DNA from: Virgisporangium aurantiacum
Lineage (GTDB): Bacteria > Actinomycetota > Actinomycetes > Mycobacteriales > Micromonosporaceae
NCBI RefSeq assembly: GCF_016863635.1
Contig: NZ_BOPG01000077.1
Location: forward strand, 55,840-119,839
Reading direction: 5' to 3'
DNA: 64,000 nucleotides
Part shown: positions 43,404 through 51,738 of the stretch, in pieces
How the letters are laid out: every line of letters starts with the position of its first letter
Position numbering within the stretch: position 1 is the first letter of the stretch
The notes under the pieces: generated by a model
Databases searched by the model: none
What the model saw: the letters and a program-made list of their open reading frames with translations, nothing else
Told to the model about the DNA's origin: nothing
Translations under genes and position numbers: made by a program

Positions 43404-44234
43404 TCAGGGTGTCTTTGTGGCGATGACCTGGAGGTATTCGGCCGGTGCGATGAGTGTTCCGTCGGTGGCGCGGTTGAACTGCTGCAGGCAGGTGGCCAGT
43501 TCGTCGGCGAGGATCTGTCGCCCGGCGGGGTCAAGGCGGTCGAAGATCGCCTTGGTGGGGCCGACGTAGGTGCGGTTGAATTCGACCCGCGCGGCGGGTG
43601 AGGCGGCGCACATGTCGGTGGTCAGGAGCTGTGCCTCGAGGTCTGTCACGCCCGAGCCGAGCAACTCCTGGACACGGGCTTGGGTTCCCCACTCGATCGG
43701 GCTGCGGGCACCGGGGATGGGCGGGAACGGCGCGAAGCGTCCGGCGACGGCCTGGGCGCTGGCCATGACGCTGCGTGGCGTCCATGCGGTCAGGCCGATG
43801 CGACCTGCCGGTCGGCACACCCGGACCAGCTCGGACGCGGCCCGTGCCTGGTCGGGCGCGAACATGACCCCGAAGGTGGACAGCACGACGTCGAACGCAC
43901 CGTCCGGGAACGGCAACGCCTGGGCGTCGGCCTCCTGGATGTCGACCACCAGGCCTTCGACGGCAGCGCGCTGCGCCGCCACCTGTAGCAGTTGCGGGAC
44001 GAAGTCGGTGGCGGTGACCCGTGCGCCACGGCGGGCGGCCGCGAGGGCGGCGTTACCGGAGCCGGCGGCCACATCCAGCACCCGCTCGCCGGGGTGAATG
44101 TCGATCGCCCGACACAGTAGTTCGCCCACGATCACCTGCTCGGCGCCAGCTCGGGCGAAGTCACCGAGCCCCCACATGGTGCGGGCGCGTTGGGTCATCA
44201 GGACGAACTGTTCCGGGGCAGGGCTGACCGTCAC
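43404..44234 (-). CDS. Class I SAM-dependent methyltransferase (UbiE/COQ5-like)
   Basis: A 276-residue enzyme; its start codon is GTG at 44234, preceded by GAGGAGGT. Motif I is VLDVAAGSGNAALAAARRG (residues about 53-71), motif II lies around VVDIQEADAQALPFPDGAFD, and the post-II strand is VVLSTFGVMFAPD. The acceptor is unknown. It is divergent from a TetR-type regulator gene across a 60-base gap with two palindromes, so the regulator very likely controls it. Confidence 0.88.
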   Translation of the reverse strand: MTVSPAPEQFVLMTQRARTMWGLGDFARAGAEQVIVGELLCRAIDIHPGERVLDVAAGSGNAALAAARRGARVTATDFVPQLLQVAAQRAAVEGLVVDIQEADAQALPFPDGAFDVVLSTFGVMFAPDQARAASELVRVCRPAGRIGLTAWTPRSVMASAQAVAGRFAPFPPIPGARSPIEWGTQARVQELLGSGVTDLEAQLLTTDMCAASPAARVEFNRTYVGPTKAIFDRLDPAGRQILADELATCLQQFNRATDGTLIAPAEYLQVIATKTP

Positions 44235-44251
44235 GGCTACCTCCTCACATT

Positions 44252-44292
44252 GGCTACTCGACCCGAGTAGTTAATACTCTTGTAGAGTAGCC
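44252..44292. promoter_or_regulatory. Palindromic operator region between methyltransferase and TetR genes
   Basis: Two nested palindromes: CTACTCG-ACC-CGAGTAG (44254-44270) and TACTCT-TGT-AGAGTA (44275-44289). The outer arms GGCTACTC (44252-44259) and GAGTAGCC (44285-44292) are also complementary. This fits repeated half-sites for a TetR dimer lying over both divergent promoters. Confidence 0.75.
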
Positions 44293-44294
44293 GA

Positions 44295-44975
44295 GTGGCC
44301 GGTCCCGTCAAGCCCCGACGTCGCTACGAGTCCCCGAGACGACGGCAGCAGGCGCTGCAGACCCGCGGCGCGATCCTTGACGCGGCCCAGGATCTGTTCA
44401 CCGATCGGGGCTACACCGCCACCGCCATGCCGGCCATCGCCGACCGGGCCGGGGTTGCCCTCAAGACCGTCTATCTGGCCTTCGGTACCAAAGCCGGAGT
44501 CCTGCACGCGCTGTGGGACGTCCGCCTCGGCGGCGACGAACAACCGATTCCCGTCGTCGACCGGCCCTGGTACCGCCAACTACTGCAGGCCGACGACCCC
44601 CACGCCCTCCTACGCACAGCCGCCCACCAGTCGCGCCAGACCAAGGACCGCGCGGGCGACGTGATGCGTGTCGTTCGCCACGCCGCGCTCACCGATCCGG
44701 CCATCGCCGATCTCTGGCAACGGATCGAGACGGAGTTCCGCACCGTCCTGCAGGGCTTCGCCCAACGGCTCGACGAACTCGCGGCCCTGGCCCCGCGGAT
44801 CGACGTCACCACCGCGACCGACATCCTGTGGATGCTGAATCATCCAGACACCTGGTACCTGCTCGTGCACCGCTGCGGCTGGACAGCCGGCCGGTATGAA
44901 CAGTGGATCGGCGACACCCTCGTCGCCCAACTCCTCGGCAATCCCGATCCGACCACCCAACAGACACCGGCGTGA
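44295..44975 (+). CDS. TetR-family transcriptional regulator
   Basis: A 226-residue protein from GTG 44295, directly after the palindromes. The N-terminal HTH (TRGAILDAAQDLFTDRGYTA, TAMPAIADRAGVALKTVYLA, then FGTKAGVLHALW) spans residues about 22-70. The C-terminal ligand-binding domain is helical, with a tryptophan-rich end (HPDTWYLLVHRCGWTAGRYE). It probably represses itself and the divergent methyltransferase. The ligand is unknown. Confidence 0.9.
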   Translation: MAGPVKPRRRYESPRRRQQALQTRGAILDAAQDLFTDRGYTATAMPAIADRAGVALKTVYLAFGTKAGVLHALWDVRLGGDEQPIPVVDRPWYRQLLQADDPHALLRTAAHQSRQTKDRAGDVMRVVRHAALTDPAIADLWQRIETEFRTVLQGFAQRLDELAALAPRIDVTTATDILWMLNHPDTWYLLVHRCGWTAGRYEQWIGDTLVAQLLGNPDPTTQQTPA

Positions 44976-45125
44976 CCTACACATGTGACATCGTCAGCGC
45001 CCAGCCATCCGTTCGGCAGTGTCGCCACCGTCGTGAACCCAGTTGCGCCGCGCGATCCAACCGCTCGTGACGGTCGCTAGTGCTCTCTGGCCGGAAACGT
45101 TGGCCGCGCTCCCTGAGCAGGACTG

Positions 45126-47765
45126 TCAGTCGTGGCGTGCCGATCGTGCGGTGGCGGCGTCGCGTTGAAGGTCGGCTGCCAGAGCGACCGTGGCCGCCGT
45201 CGGTTCCTCGTCGATTTCGTCGAGGGCAGCGCGGAGGCGGTCGAGTTGGGCGCGGATGCCGTCGGTGTCGCCGATGGCGGCTAGGGCGCGCATGGCGCGT
45301 TGGGCGACGTCTTCGTTGAGGGGGTCGATGGCGACGGCTTCCTGGGTGAGTTGGACGGCGGCGTGATGGTCGGTGGGGCCGAGGAGTTCGGCGAGGTGGA
45401 GTCGGGCGCGGATGCCGTTGCGGCGGACCTGTTCGCGGGCCGGGTCGATCCAGTCGTAGTCCCAGCCGTCGGCGAGGACGCCGGTGTGGGCGTCGATGGC
45501 GCGGCGGAGGGCGGCGATCCGTTCGTCGGGGTCGGTGGCGGCGGAGGCGTGGCGGAGGTGGTCGGCGAGGTGCCAGACGTCGATGTCGACCAGGTCGGGG
45601 TTGAGGTGGTAGCGGCTGCCGGTGTTGACGACGGGTTGGACGCTGCGGTCGTCGGCGGCTTGGCGGATGTGGCGGCGCAGGTCGCTGGTTTCGGTGGACA
45701 GGCGTTGGCTGGCGCGGCGGACGGTGGCAGTGGGCCAGAACGCTTCCATGATGTCGGACAGGTTGGCGCCGGACCGGTGCACGGCGAGGAACACCAGGAG
45801 TTCGCGGGCGTGATGGCGTAGGCCGGTGACGGGGTTGCCGTCGCGGTCGAAGATGGCGGGTTCGCCGAGCAGCCGAACCTTCACCGGGCCTGCGGCAACC
45901 GGCGCGGAATCGGCGGCGGGACGACCCGCGGTGGGCTGCTCGGCCGGCGTCGGGCTGGGCGGTACCGGCCGCTCCGGCGGTGTCGTCATGTCGGAGCCGC
46001 TCGCCTGCGACGTAGGTGCCGGTTCGCCCGTGTGGGCTTCCTTCAGGACCGCAAGCAGCTCCACGGCCGTGGGTACGTCGAGGATGGCCACCCGCCGACC
46101 GCCGCCGGTGTGCCCGTCAGCTTGGACGGTGAGCGTGTCGCCGCGCGGCCATCGTCCGAGCACGACGGCTCCGACCTGCAGCGGCGCGCCGAGGTGCAGA
46201 GCCGTGGTCAGTCGGGCGCGCTGCTCGGGTGGTGGCGGCTCGCACAGCAGCAGCACCGGTGGCATGGGCGGGTGGAACGGGTGGGCGGCACGGATGCCGG
46301 CGAGGTCGGCGACTTCGTGGTCTTCGAGGATGCGTCGCCGTTCGATGAGCAGTTCCTCGGTGCGGGTCAGGGCATCGGACAGGCTTGCGGTGACGTGCAG
46401 CCGCGGGATCTGGCCGAGGTCGACGGCCGCGGTGCCGAGGAGGGTGGTGAGGGCATCGGCGGGGATGATGACCTGGCCGCGGGCGTCGGGGTCGTCGGGG
46501 CTGCCGGTGGACAGGGTGGCCACGAGGAGGGCGCGGGCTGCGGCGTCGGCGCCGGGTCCGTCGAGGCCGAGGCCGCCGGCGGGGACGGGGCTGTCGATGC
46601 CGGCGAGCTGCGGTCCGCTCGGCCCGGGCGGCGGCAGGTCCGGCGGGTCGTCACCGGCGTATTCGGTGACGCTGGGCTGGGCCGGCGCAGGCGGGTCGAG
46701 AAGCTCTGGTGACCGGGTGCGGACGGCGTTGCGGAGCCGACCCACCGCCGGCGGGAGAGGGTGTAGGTCGGGGTCGTCCGGGTCGTCTGTCTCAAGTGGA
46801 CGGTGCCGGTAGCGGTGCCGACGGCGTCGCCAGACCAGCGCCGCCGCGGCGACCACGGCGGCGGCGAGGGGAAGGGTGAGCCAGCCGCCCGGGATGTCGA
46901 CTCCGGTGTCGGCGACGGGTGCCTCCTCGGCGGGCGAGGACGGTGCACGGGACGGCGTAGCGCTGCCGGCCGGTGCCGTGGCACCGGGTGCGGTGGGGTC
47001 GGGGACGACGCCGTCCGGGTCGGGATCGGTCGGTGTGGACGGTGCGTCCGTGTTGGGTGGCTCCGCTGGACTCGGTTGTGCCGGTGGAACGAGGAGTTGG
47101 CCGGTGGCGTGTCGTTGGGGTCCGCGATCGTGGGCGTCGGCGGGCAGGACGAGTCGCCAGCCGGGTTCGATGTGGTCGGGTCCGTCCGGGCCGGTGTCGT
47201 GTGGGATCAGCCCGGTGTTGAGGTCCTGGATTTCCGGGTAGCGGTCGAAGTCGCCGAGGAAGCGTTCGGCGACGCGGCCGAGCCAGTCGCCCTTGGCAAC
47301 CTGGTACGTCGGCTGCTGCACCGTCGCGGTGACGGCTGTGCGGGTCAGGTCGGGTTGTTCCTGGCCGTGGTGGGCGGTTGCGGTGACGCGGGGAGCCGGC
47401 GTCGTCTGGGTGGCGACGGTCAGCAGCGGTGCGGCGATGAGGAGTCCGGCGATCAGCCAGCCGACGAACGTCTGCATCGGGGCGATCGGCCGCAGCCGTG
47501 GCACCGGAACGCCACGAACGGCGGCGACGATCTCGACCGCGACACTGACCGCGAACGCCGCCCACACGATCCACAGCGCCCCGGCGAGGACGGCGAGGAC
47601 CATGTCGTCGGACGCCGGTTCGACGAGTGCCTGCCCGATCTGGTCGACATCCGGAAGCTGATCGGGCAATGGCGAGCCGAGCTGCGTGAGAAGTCCGTAC
47701 GGCACGCCGCCCAGCAGGACAAGCAGCAGACCGGTTCGCAGGAGCCGGGAGAGAAGTGATCGCAT
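45126..47765 (-). CDS. Membrane-bound LysM / winged-HTH / BTAD protein of the Tad-like locus
   Basis: An 879-residue protein from the ATG at 47765 (GAGGA upstream); the frame continues to 48182 only as a shadow. TM helices lie at residues about 5-28, 54-82, 100-120 and 294-312. A LysM domain at 152-208 (QVAKGDWLGRVAERFLGDFD, ending GWRLVLPA) should face outside and bind peptidoglycan or glycan. The cytoplasmic part has a helical region, an OmpR-like winged HTH at about 627-705 (VRLLGEPAIF; RRASQRLSTETSDLRRHI) and a bacterial transcriptional activator domain (BTAD) at about 720-870. It is the last gene of the locus and a possible wall-to-DNA sensor. Confidence 0.88.
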   Translation of the reverse strand: MRSLLSRLLRTGLLLVLLGGVPYGLLTQLGSPLPDQLPDVDQIGQALVEPASDDMVLAVLAGALWIVWAAFAVSVAVEIVAAVRGVPVPRLRPIAPMQTFVGWLIAGLLIAAPLLTVATQTTPAPRVTATAHHGQEQPDLTRTAVTATVQQPTYQVAKGDWLGRVAERFLGDFDRYPEIQDLNTGLIPHDTGPDGPDHIEPGWRLVLPADAHDRGPQRHATGQLLVPPAQPSPAEPPNTDAPSTPTDPDPDGVVPDPTAPGATAPAGSATPSRAPSSPAEEAPVADTGVDIPGGWLTLPLAAAVVAAAALVWRRRRHRYRHRPLETDDPDDPDLHPLPPAVGRLRNAVRTRSPELLDPPAPAQPSVTEYAGDDPPDLPPPGPSGPQLAGIDSPVPAGGLGLDGPGADAAARALLVATLSTGSPDDPDARGQVIIPADALTTLLGTAAVDLGQIPRLHVTASLSDALTRTEELLIERRRILEDHEVADLAGIRAAHPFHPPMPPVLLLCEPPPPEQRARLTTALHLGAPLQVGAVVLGRWPRGDTLTVQADGHTGGGRRVAILDVPTAVELLAVLKEAHTGEPAPTSQASGSDMTTPPERPVPPSPTPAEQPTAGRPAADSAPVAAGPVKVRLLGEPAIFDRDGNPVTGLRHHARELLVFLAVHRSGANLSDIMEAFWPTATVRRASQRLSTETSDLRRHIRQAADDRSVQPVVNTGSRYHLNPDLVDIDVWHLADHLRHASAATDPDERIAALRRAIDAHTGVLADGWDYDWIDPAREQVRRNGIRARLHLAELLGPTDHHAAVQLTQEAVAIDPLNEDVAQRAMRALAAIGDTDGIRAQLDRLRAALDEIDEEPTAATVALAADLQRDAATARSARHD

Positions 47766-47782
47766 GGCTCGTCCTCGAGAAG

Positions 47783-48226
47783 TCAGGGACCGGTCTGCGG
47801 TACCGCGGTCGCGGTAGCGGTCATCGAGATCGCGTCGACGCCGATCGCCTGCAGGATCAGCGTCGGCTGCGAACGGGTGACGACGACGGTGACCTGGTCG
47901 ACAGTGGCGGTCGCGGTCCCGGGGATGCCTGCGTCGGCGAGGAACGCGGTGGCCGCGTTGCGGGCGGCCGCCGGATCCAGGCGTAGGACGCCCTGCGTCC
48001 GTAGCACGGCCAGGTCGAACTGGTTCGCACCGGCCCGGGCGGCCTGCTGGGCGATGTCGAGCGCCTGGACGCGTGCCGCCATTGCGTTGCCGCCGTCGAG
48101 GACGGCCCCGGACAGCAGCGTCAGGACGACGACCAGGCCGAGCGCCCAGACCGTTCCCGACCCCCGATCGGCCGCAAGCCACCCGGGAGGCCGGCGCCGC
48201 CGGTGGTCACCGGGGATGTGCGTCAT
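47783..48226 (-). CDS. TadG-like pseudopilin/secretion protein
   Basis: A 147-residue protein with a short basic leader, DRGSGTVWALGLVVVLTLLS (TM about residues 24-45), and an outer domain (ALDIAQQAARAGANQFDLAV). In Tad pseudopilins the cleavage glycine is followed by glutamate at +5; here tryptophan stands at +5 (G-SGTVW), as in many TadG-like proteins that are not processed. Its start overlaps the stop of the preceding TadE gene by four bases. Confidence 0.8.
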   Translation of the reverse strand: MTHIPGDHRRRRPPGWLAADRGSGTVWALGLVVVLTLLSGAVLDGGNAMAARVQALDIAQQAARAGANQFDLAVLRTQGVLRLDPAAARNAATAFLADAGIPGTATATVDQVTVVVTRSQPTLILQAIGVDAISMTATATAVPQTGP

Positions 48227-48702
48227 GAGGGCCCGCTCCTCCCCCGCGATCCGGTGGACCCGAGCGAGACCGCGCGGTGCGTGTCGATGACGGCGTGGGC
48301 GGTCGCCGATCCGGTCAGGGTGCCGGGCAGTCCGAGGCCGGTCAGTCCGGCGGTGCTCATCCGGCAGGTGATGGTGACCGCGATCCGTCCGCCCCGGCGG
48401 TAGTCGGTGCCGTCGACGGCGACCTCGAGCGGATCGCAGGTGCGGCGGTGACCGGCGAGGTTCTGGTGGGCGGCCTCGACGGCGGCAGCGGTGGCGGCCT
48501 GTGGTGTGCGGGCCATGGACGCGGCCCGCGCCGCGGCTGCCGCAGCGGCGTTGAGGTCGAGGCGGACCACGGCGAGGCGGGTGCAGAAGATGGCGAAGAC
48601 GGCCATGACCGCGGCGAGCGGTAGGACGATGACGGCCATCTCCACCGACACCGATCCGCGGTCGGCCCGTCGGATACGGCGGTGTCGCATGTGGACGGTC
48701 AT
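48223..48702 (-). CDS. TadE-like pseudopilin
   Basis: A 159-residue protein. The leader ends DRG, followed by SVSVEMAVIVLPLAAVMAVF. A glycine at -1 and glutamate at +5 match the class III (type IV pilin-like) processing site. The outer part has one cysteine pair (RRTCDPLEV ... AVTITCRMS). It overlaps both neighbours by four bases (ATGA). Confidence 0.82.
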   Translation of the reverse strand: MTVHMRHRRIRRADRGSVSVEMAVIVLPLAAVMAVFAIFCTRLAVVRLDLNAAAAAAARAASMARTPQAATAAAVEAAHQNLAGHRRTCDPLEVAVDGTDYRRGGRIAVTITCRMSTAGLTGLGLPGTLTGSATAHAVIDTHRAVSLGSTGSRGRSGPS

Positions 48703-49091
48703 GGTGTTCCCAGCGATTCGACCGGCCCGCTGACGGTGGCGCCTACCGGCAGCTTGAGGAACGGGAGGACCTGGAGCGCGTGACCGGTGACGGTGACGCT
48801 CGCCGCCGCGGCGCCACGGGTCGCGGTCACCTCAGGTTCGGTCACCATGCCGCCACCGACCTGGCCGACAACCGTTGCCGCGTCGGCCTTCCCCGCCGCC
48901 ACGGTGCCGCCTTCCACCCGGGTCACCTGAAGAGCGTGATTGGCGGCGTACCGGCACGCCAGTTCGCCGAGTCCCCAGGCTGCGGCCTGCACACCGACGA
49001 GGAGCGCGGCCAGCATGACGGCGGTGTAGCCGACCATCTCCACCGTCGTGGAGCCGCGGTCGGGCGCCAACCGGCGCAGCAGCCGTCTCAT
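48699..49091 (-). CDS. TadE-like pseudopilin
   Basis: A 130-residue protein from the ATG at 49091; a longer frame to 49280 is a shadow. The leader MRRLLRRLAPDRG is followed by STTVEMVGYTAVMLAALLVG, with glutamate at +5 after the cleavage glycine. A single TM and a small outer domain follow (SVTVTGHALQVLPFLKLPVG). It overlaps the DUF2637 gene stop by four bases and the next TadE start by four bases. Confidence 0.82.
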   Translation of the reverse strand: MRRLLRRLAPDRGSTTVEMVGYTAVMLAALLVGVQAAAWGLGELACRYAANHALQVTRVEGGTVAAGKADAATVVGQVGGGMVTEPEVTATRGAAAASVTVTGHALQVLPFLKLPVGATVSGPVESLGTP

Positions 49092-49765
49092 GCGCTTGTC
49101 TCCTGTAGCTGGAAGCCGTTGTGCCGCCCGTTCGAGGCGGCCTCTGCGTCGGGTCGGTTGAGCTGCCGGTAGCGGCGGGCGGCCTTGCGACCGATCCCGC
49201 TGGCGTCGTTGGGCCGGCCGACAGCGCGGGCCAGCTCCGCACCGGACGGCTCGCGCCCGTCGGCGACGCCGCGCTGCCACGCCGCGTGCATCGCGGCGTC
49301 CTCCTCGTTCGTCGGCCGGTACACGGTGTCCACGTCGTCATCGTCCACAGTGGACTCAGACGTAGCGGGTTCCGTACCGAGGACGGCGATGCGGCCGGCA
49401 AGCTCGACCAGGCAGACACTAGCTACCACGATCAGCCCGTCGACGGACAGCGGCAGCAGGTACGGCGAGGCGTCTGTTTCGCCGTAGCGGGCGGCGACGC
49501 CGGCCATGTGCCAGTAGGAGACCCAGGCGGCGATGCCGGCGATCGCGGCCGTCGCGATGATCCGCACCACGGCGAGGCCGCGGTGGTGCACCGGCACCCG
49601 CGAGATGAGCTCAACGGTGAGCAGCAGCGCGATCGGTGGCCACGCCGCGATCGCCTGACTGATCAGGTGCGGCTGGGCGTGCAGGACATTGGCCGTCACC
49701 GACGCCGCGACGCCGAGGGTCAGGACGGCCCTGACCCCCCAGCGGAGTCGGATCAGCGTCCGCAC
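49088..49765 (-). CDS. DUF2637 membrane protein
   Basis: A 225-residue protein with four TM helices in the first 130 residues (AVLTLGVAASVTANVLHAQP; WPPIALLLTVELISRVPVHH; IIATAAIAGIAAWVSYWHMA; LLPLSVDGLIVVASVCLVEL). This is the DUF2637 pattern known from actinobacterial plasmid-spread (SpdB-like) proteins. An acidic linker leads to a helix-turn-helix-like tail (EPSGAELARAVGRPNDASGI). Its presence inside a Tad-type operon, coupled to TadE genes, is notable; the role there is unknown. Confidence 0.82.
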   Translation of the reverse strand: MRTLIRLRWGVRAVLTLGVAASVTANVLHAQPHLISQAIAAWPPIALLLTVELISRVPVHHRGLAVVRIIATAAIAGIAAWVSYWHMAGVAARYGETDASPYLLPLSVDGLIVVASVCLVELAGRIAVLGTEPATSESTVDDDDVDTVYRPTNEEDAAMHAAWQRGVADGREPSGAELARAVGRPNDASGIGRKAARRYRQLNRPDAEAASNGRHNGFQLQETSA

Positions 49766-49769
49766 CGGG

Positions 49770-49976
49770 TCACCAGCCGAGGGTGACGGTCAGGCCGTTG
49801 GCGAAGTCGCGGAGCTTGTCCCGGAAGATCGCGCCGACGACTCCGACGACGATCGTGACGACGGCCGCCCACAGGATCTTGTCGGCGGTCTCCATACCCG
49901 CGTCCGGAGTGCGACGGACACGCTGCACCACCTCCGCGAGCCGAACCACCAGCCACACGCTGAACCGGCTGAACAT
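49770..49976 (-). CDS. Small pilin-like membrane protein (candidate Flp)
   Basis: A 68-residue protein from the ATG at 49976; the long frame above is a shadow. A basic N-terminal amphipathic part (VRLAEVVQRVRRTPDAG) is followed by METADKILWAAVVTIVVGVV and a short tail. The place in the operon (after TadC, before TadE genes) and the 'G then E-containing hydrophobic segment' layout suggest the major Flp-type pilin. The glutamate is at +2 rather than +5 after the glycine, so processing is uncertain. Confidence 0.65.
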   Translation of the reverse strand: MFSRFSVWLVVRLAEVVQRVRRTPDAGMETADKILWAAVVTIVVGVVGAIFRDKLRDFANGLTVTLGW

Positions 49977-50014
49977 TGGGTGCCTCCCCCGCTTCGGGAT
50001 GACAACAGGAAGAA

Positions 50015-50872
50015 CTACAACGTCTGGGCGATCCCCACCAACGGCGGATACAGCAGAAAGATCAGGTAGCCGATGCCGAGGACGAGCAACGGCACCGACA
50101 TCCGTGACGAGGCCCGCTCCGCCTCCGTCTCCATCGCGGCGGTCGCTGATTGCCGCATCGCTGCCGCCCGTGCCGACAACGACGTCCGCACCCTGGCCCC
50201 TTCGGTTCCGGCGAGGGCCATGGCGGAGGCGAGTTCGGACAGTTCGGTGACCCCCGTCTGGTCGCCGAGTTCGCCGAGTGCCTGCCACGGTGGCTGCCGC
50301 AACAGCCGCGCCGTCGCCAGCGTCTGCCGGATCCGGTCGGCTGCCCATCCGGTGCAGATGCTCGATGCTTCGTCGACTGCCTGCTCGACCCCGGCGCCGC
50401 GGGCGAGGCTGATCGTCAACAGGTTCAGCAGCATCGCCAGCGCATGCCGCAGTTCGGCCCGCCGCGTCTCCGCCCGGGTGTGCAGGGCCGCGTCGGTCCA
50501 CCGGAACCCCGCGGCCGCTCCGACGATGCCCAGCCACAGCGGAACCTGCCCGCCGAATCCGAGCGACGCCAGCGCTGCCGGGATCACCAGCGCCCCGAAC
50601 AGCGTCGCCGCGGTCTGTTCGGCGAGGTGCTGGGCCGGGTCCTTTCCGACGACGGCGAGGTCGTGCCGCACCCGCTCGCGGGGCAGGCCGAACCGGCGGG
50701 CCGGCTCCGCCGCGATCGCGTACGCGCGGCGTCGGCCCACCGGTTGGGCCGTCGGCGGGTTCCGCAGCGCCGCGAGGACCTCGGCCAGGTGACGCCGCGG
50801 CGGCCGAACGCCGTACGCGACCAGCGCCAGTCCGGCACCGAAACCGCCACCGGTGAGCAGCTCGACCATCAT
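50015..50872 (-). CDS. tadC: TadC-like inner-membrane platform protein (T2SS F domain)
   Basis: A 285-residue protein of the type II secretion F family. TM helices lie near residues 5-22, 88-106, 108-125 and 258-280. The conserved cytoplasmic F domain reads RHALAMLLNLLTISLARGAG, VEQAVDEAS and LGELGDQTGVTELSELASAM. It forms the membrane platform with TadB on which the TadA ATPase acts. The four-base ATGA overlap with tadB points to translational coupling. Confidence 0.88.
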   Translation of the reverse strand: MMVELLTGGGFGAGLALVAYGVRPPRRHLAEVLAALRNPPTAQPVGRRRAYAIAAEPARRFGLPRERVRHDLAVVGKDPAQHLAEQTAATLFGALVIPAALASLGFGGQVPLWLGIVGAAAGFRWTDAALHTRAETRRAELRHALAMLLNLLTISLARGAGVEQAVDEASSICTGWAADRIRQTLATARLLRQPPWQALGELGDQTGVTELSELASAMALAGTEGARVRTSLSARAAAMRQSATAAMETEAERASSRMSVPLLVLGIGYLIFLLYPPLVGIAQTL

Positions 50873-51738
50873 CGCGAGCTCACTTCACTGGACAGATCGA
50901 GCACGCGAGGCAGCTCGCGCGGACGGGCCAGCCGGGATAGCCACCGGAACCCGACCGCGAACAGGACCCCGACGACGGCGAGGACGACCTGGCCGGCGAC
51001 GCTGTCGTACGGGCGCAGGTAGCCGCGGTTGAACACGACCAGGCCGACGGCCATCACCAGCGTCGTCGCGATGATCATCCGGGCGTCGGTGGCGGCCTTC
51101 GCCCGTCCCCGCTCGACCCGCCGCTGGGCGGCCACCTCGTCCCGGACGGCGGCTGCCAGCAAGCCCAGCGGGTCCGCGAGGCAGCCAGCGCCCTGGGTCG
51201 AGGCCAGCAGCAGCGATGCGGTCACCGTGTCGGCGAACGGGTCGGCCACGTCGCGGGCAAAGCCGCGCAGCACGTCCGGTAGGCGGGCACCGGCCCGCAA
51301 CGCCGCCGCCATCGCCGTCACCTCCGGCCGGATCGGTGCCGGGGCGGTCGGCGCGGTCGTGATGACGGCCTGTTCCAGGCCGGCGGCGCCGCCGAGCGTG
51401 GCGACGAGCGACTCGACCCAGGTGGCGATCGCCTCCAGGCGCCGCAGCCGGTTCTGCCGGGCCTGTTCCGCGCCGATGATCAGCCCGGGCAGTGTCCACG
51501 CCGCGAGGCAGGCGAGGATGCCACCGACGACCCAGCCGGTGGCCAGCCACACCACCGCCGCGGCGGCCAGACCGGACGCCAGTTGTACCGGGCCCAGCCC
51601 GCGCAACGGCCGCAGCCACCGTCCACCAGGGACAGTCGACAGTGGACGGACCCGTCGGCGGACGCCGGACACCACGACCGCCAGGCCGAGACCGAATCCG
51701 GCACCAAGGAGAAGCGCGGGCAGCACCGGCATCGTCAC
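50869..51738 (-). CDS. tadB: TadB-like inner-membrane platform protein (T2SS F domain)
   Basis: About 289 residues. GTG 51738 overlaps the tadA stop as GTGA, matching the other junctions; an ATG at 51732 is the alternative. TM helices lie near residues 6-24, 55-90, 235-252 and 262-280. The F domain shows WVESLVATLGGAAGLEQAVI, PDVLRGFARDVADPFADTVT and AAVRDEVAAQRRVERGRAKA. It is the partner of TadC. The long upstream frame to 52116 is antisense noise. Confidence 0.88.
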   Translation of the reverse strand: MTMPVLPALLLGAGFGLGLAVVVSGVRRRVRPLSTVPGGRWLRPLRGLGPVQLASGLAAAAVVWLATGWVVGGILACLAAWTLPGLIIGAEQARQNRLRRLEAIATWVESLVATLGGAAGLEQAVITTAPTAPAPIRPEVTAMAAALRAGARLPDVLRGFARDVADPFADTVTASLLLASTQGAGCLADPLGLLAAAVRDEVAAQRRVERGRAKAATDARMIIATTLVMAVGLVVFNRGYLRPYDSVAGQVVLAVVGVLFAVGFRWLSRLARPRELPRVLDLSSEVSSR

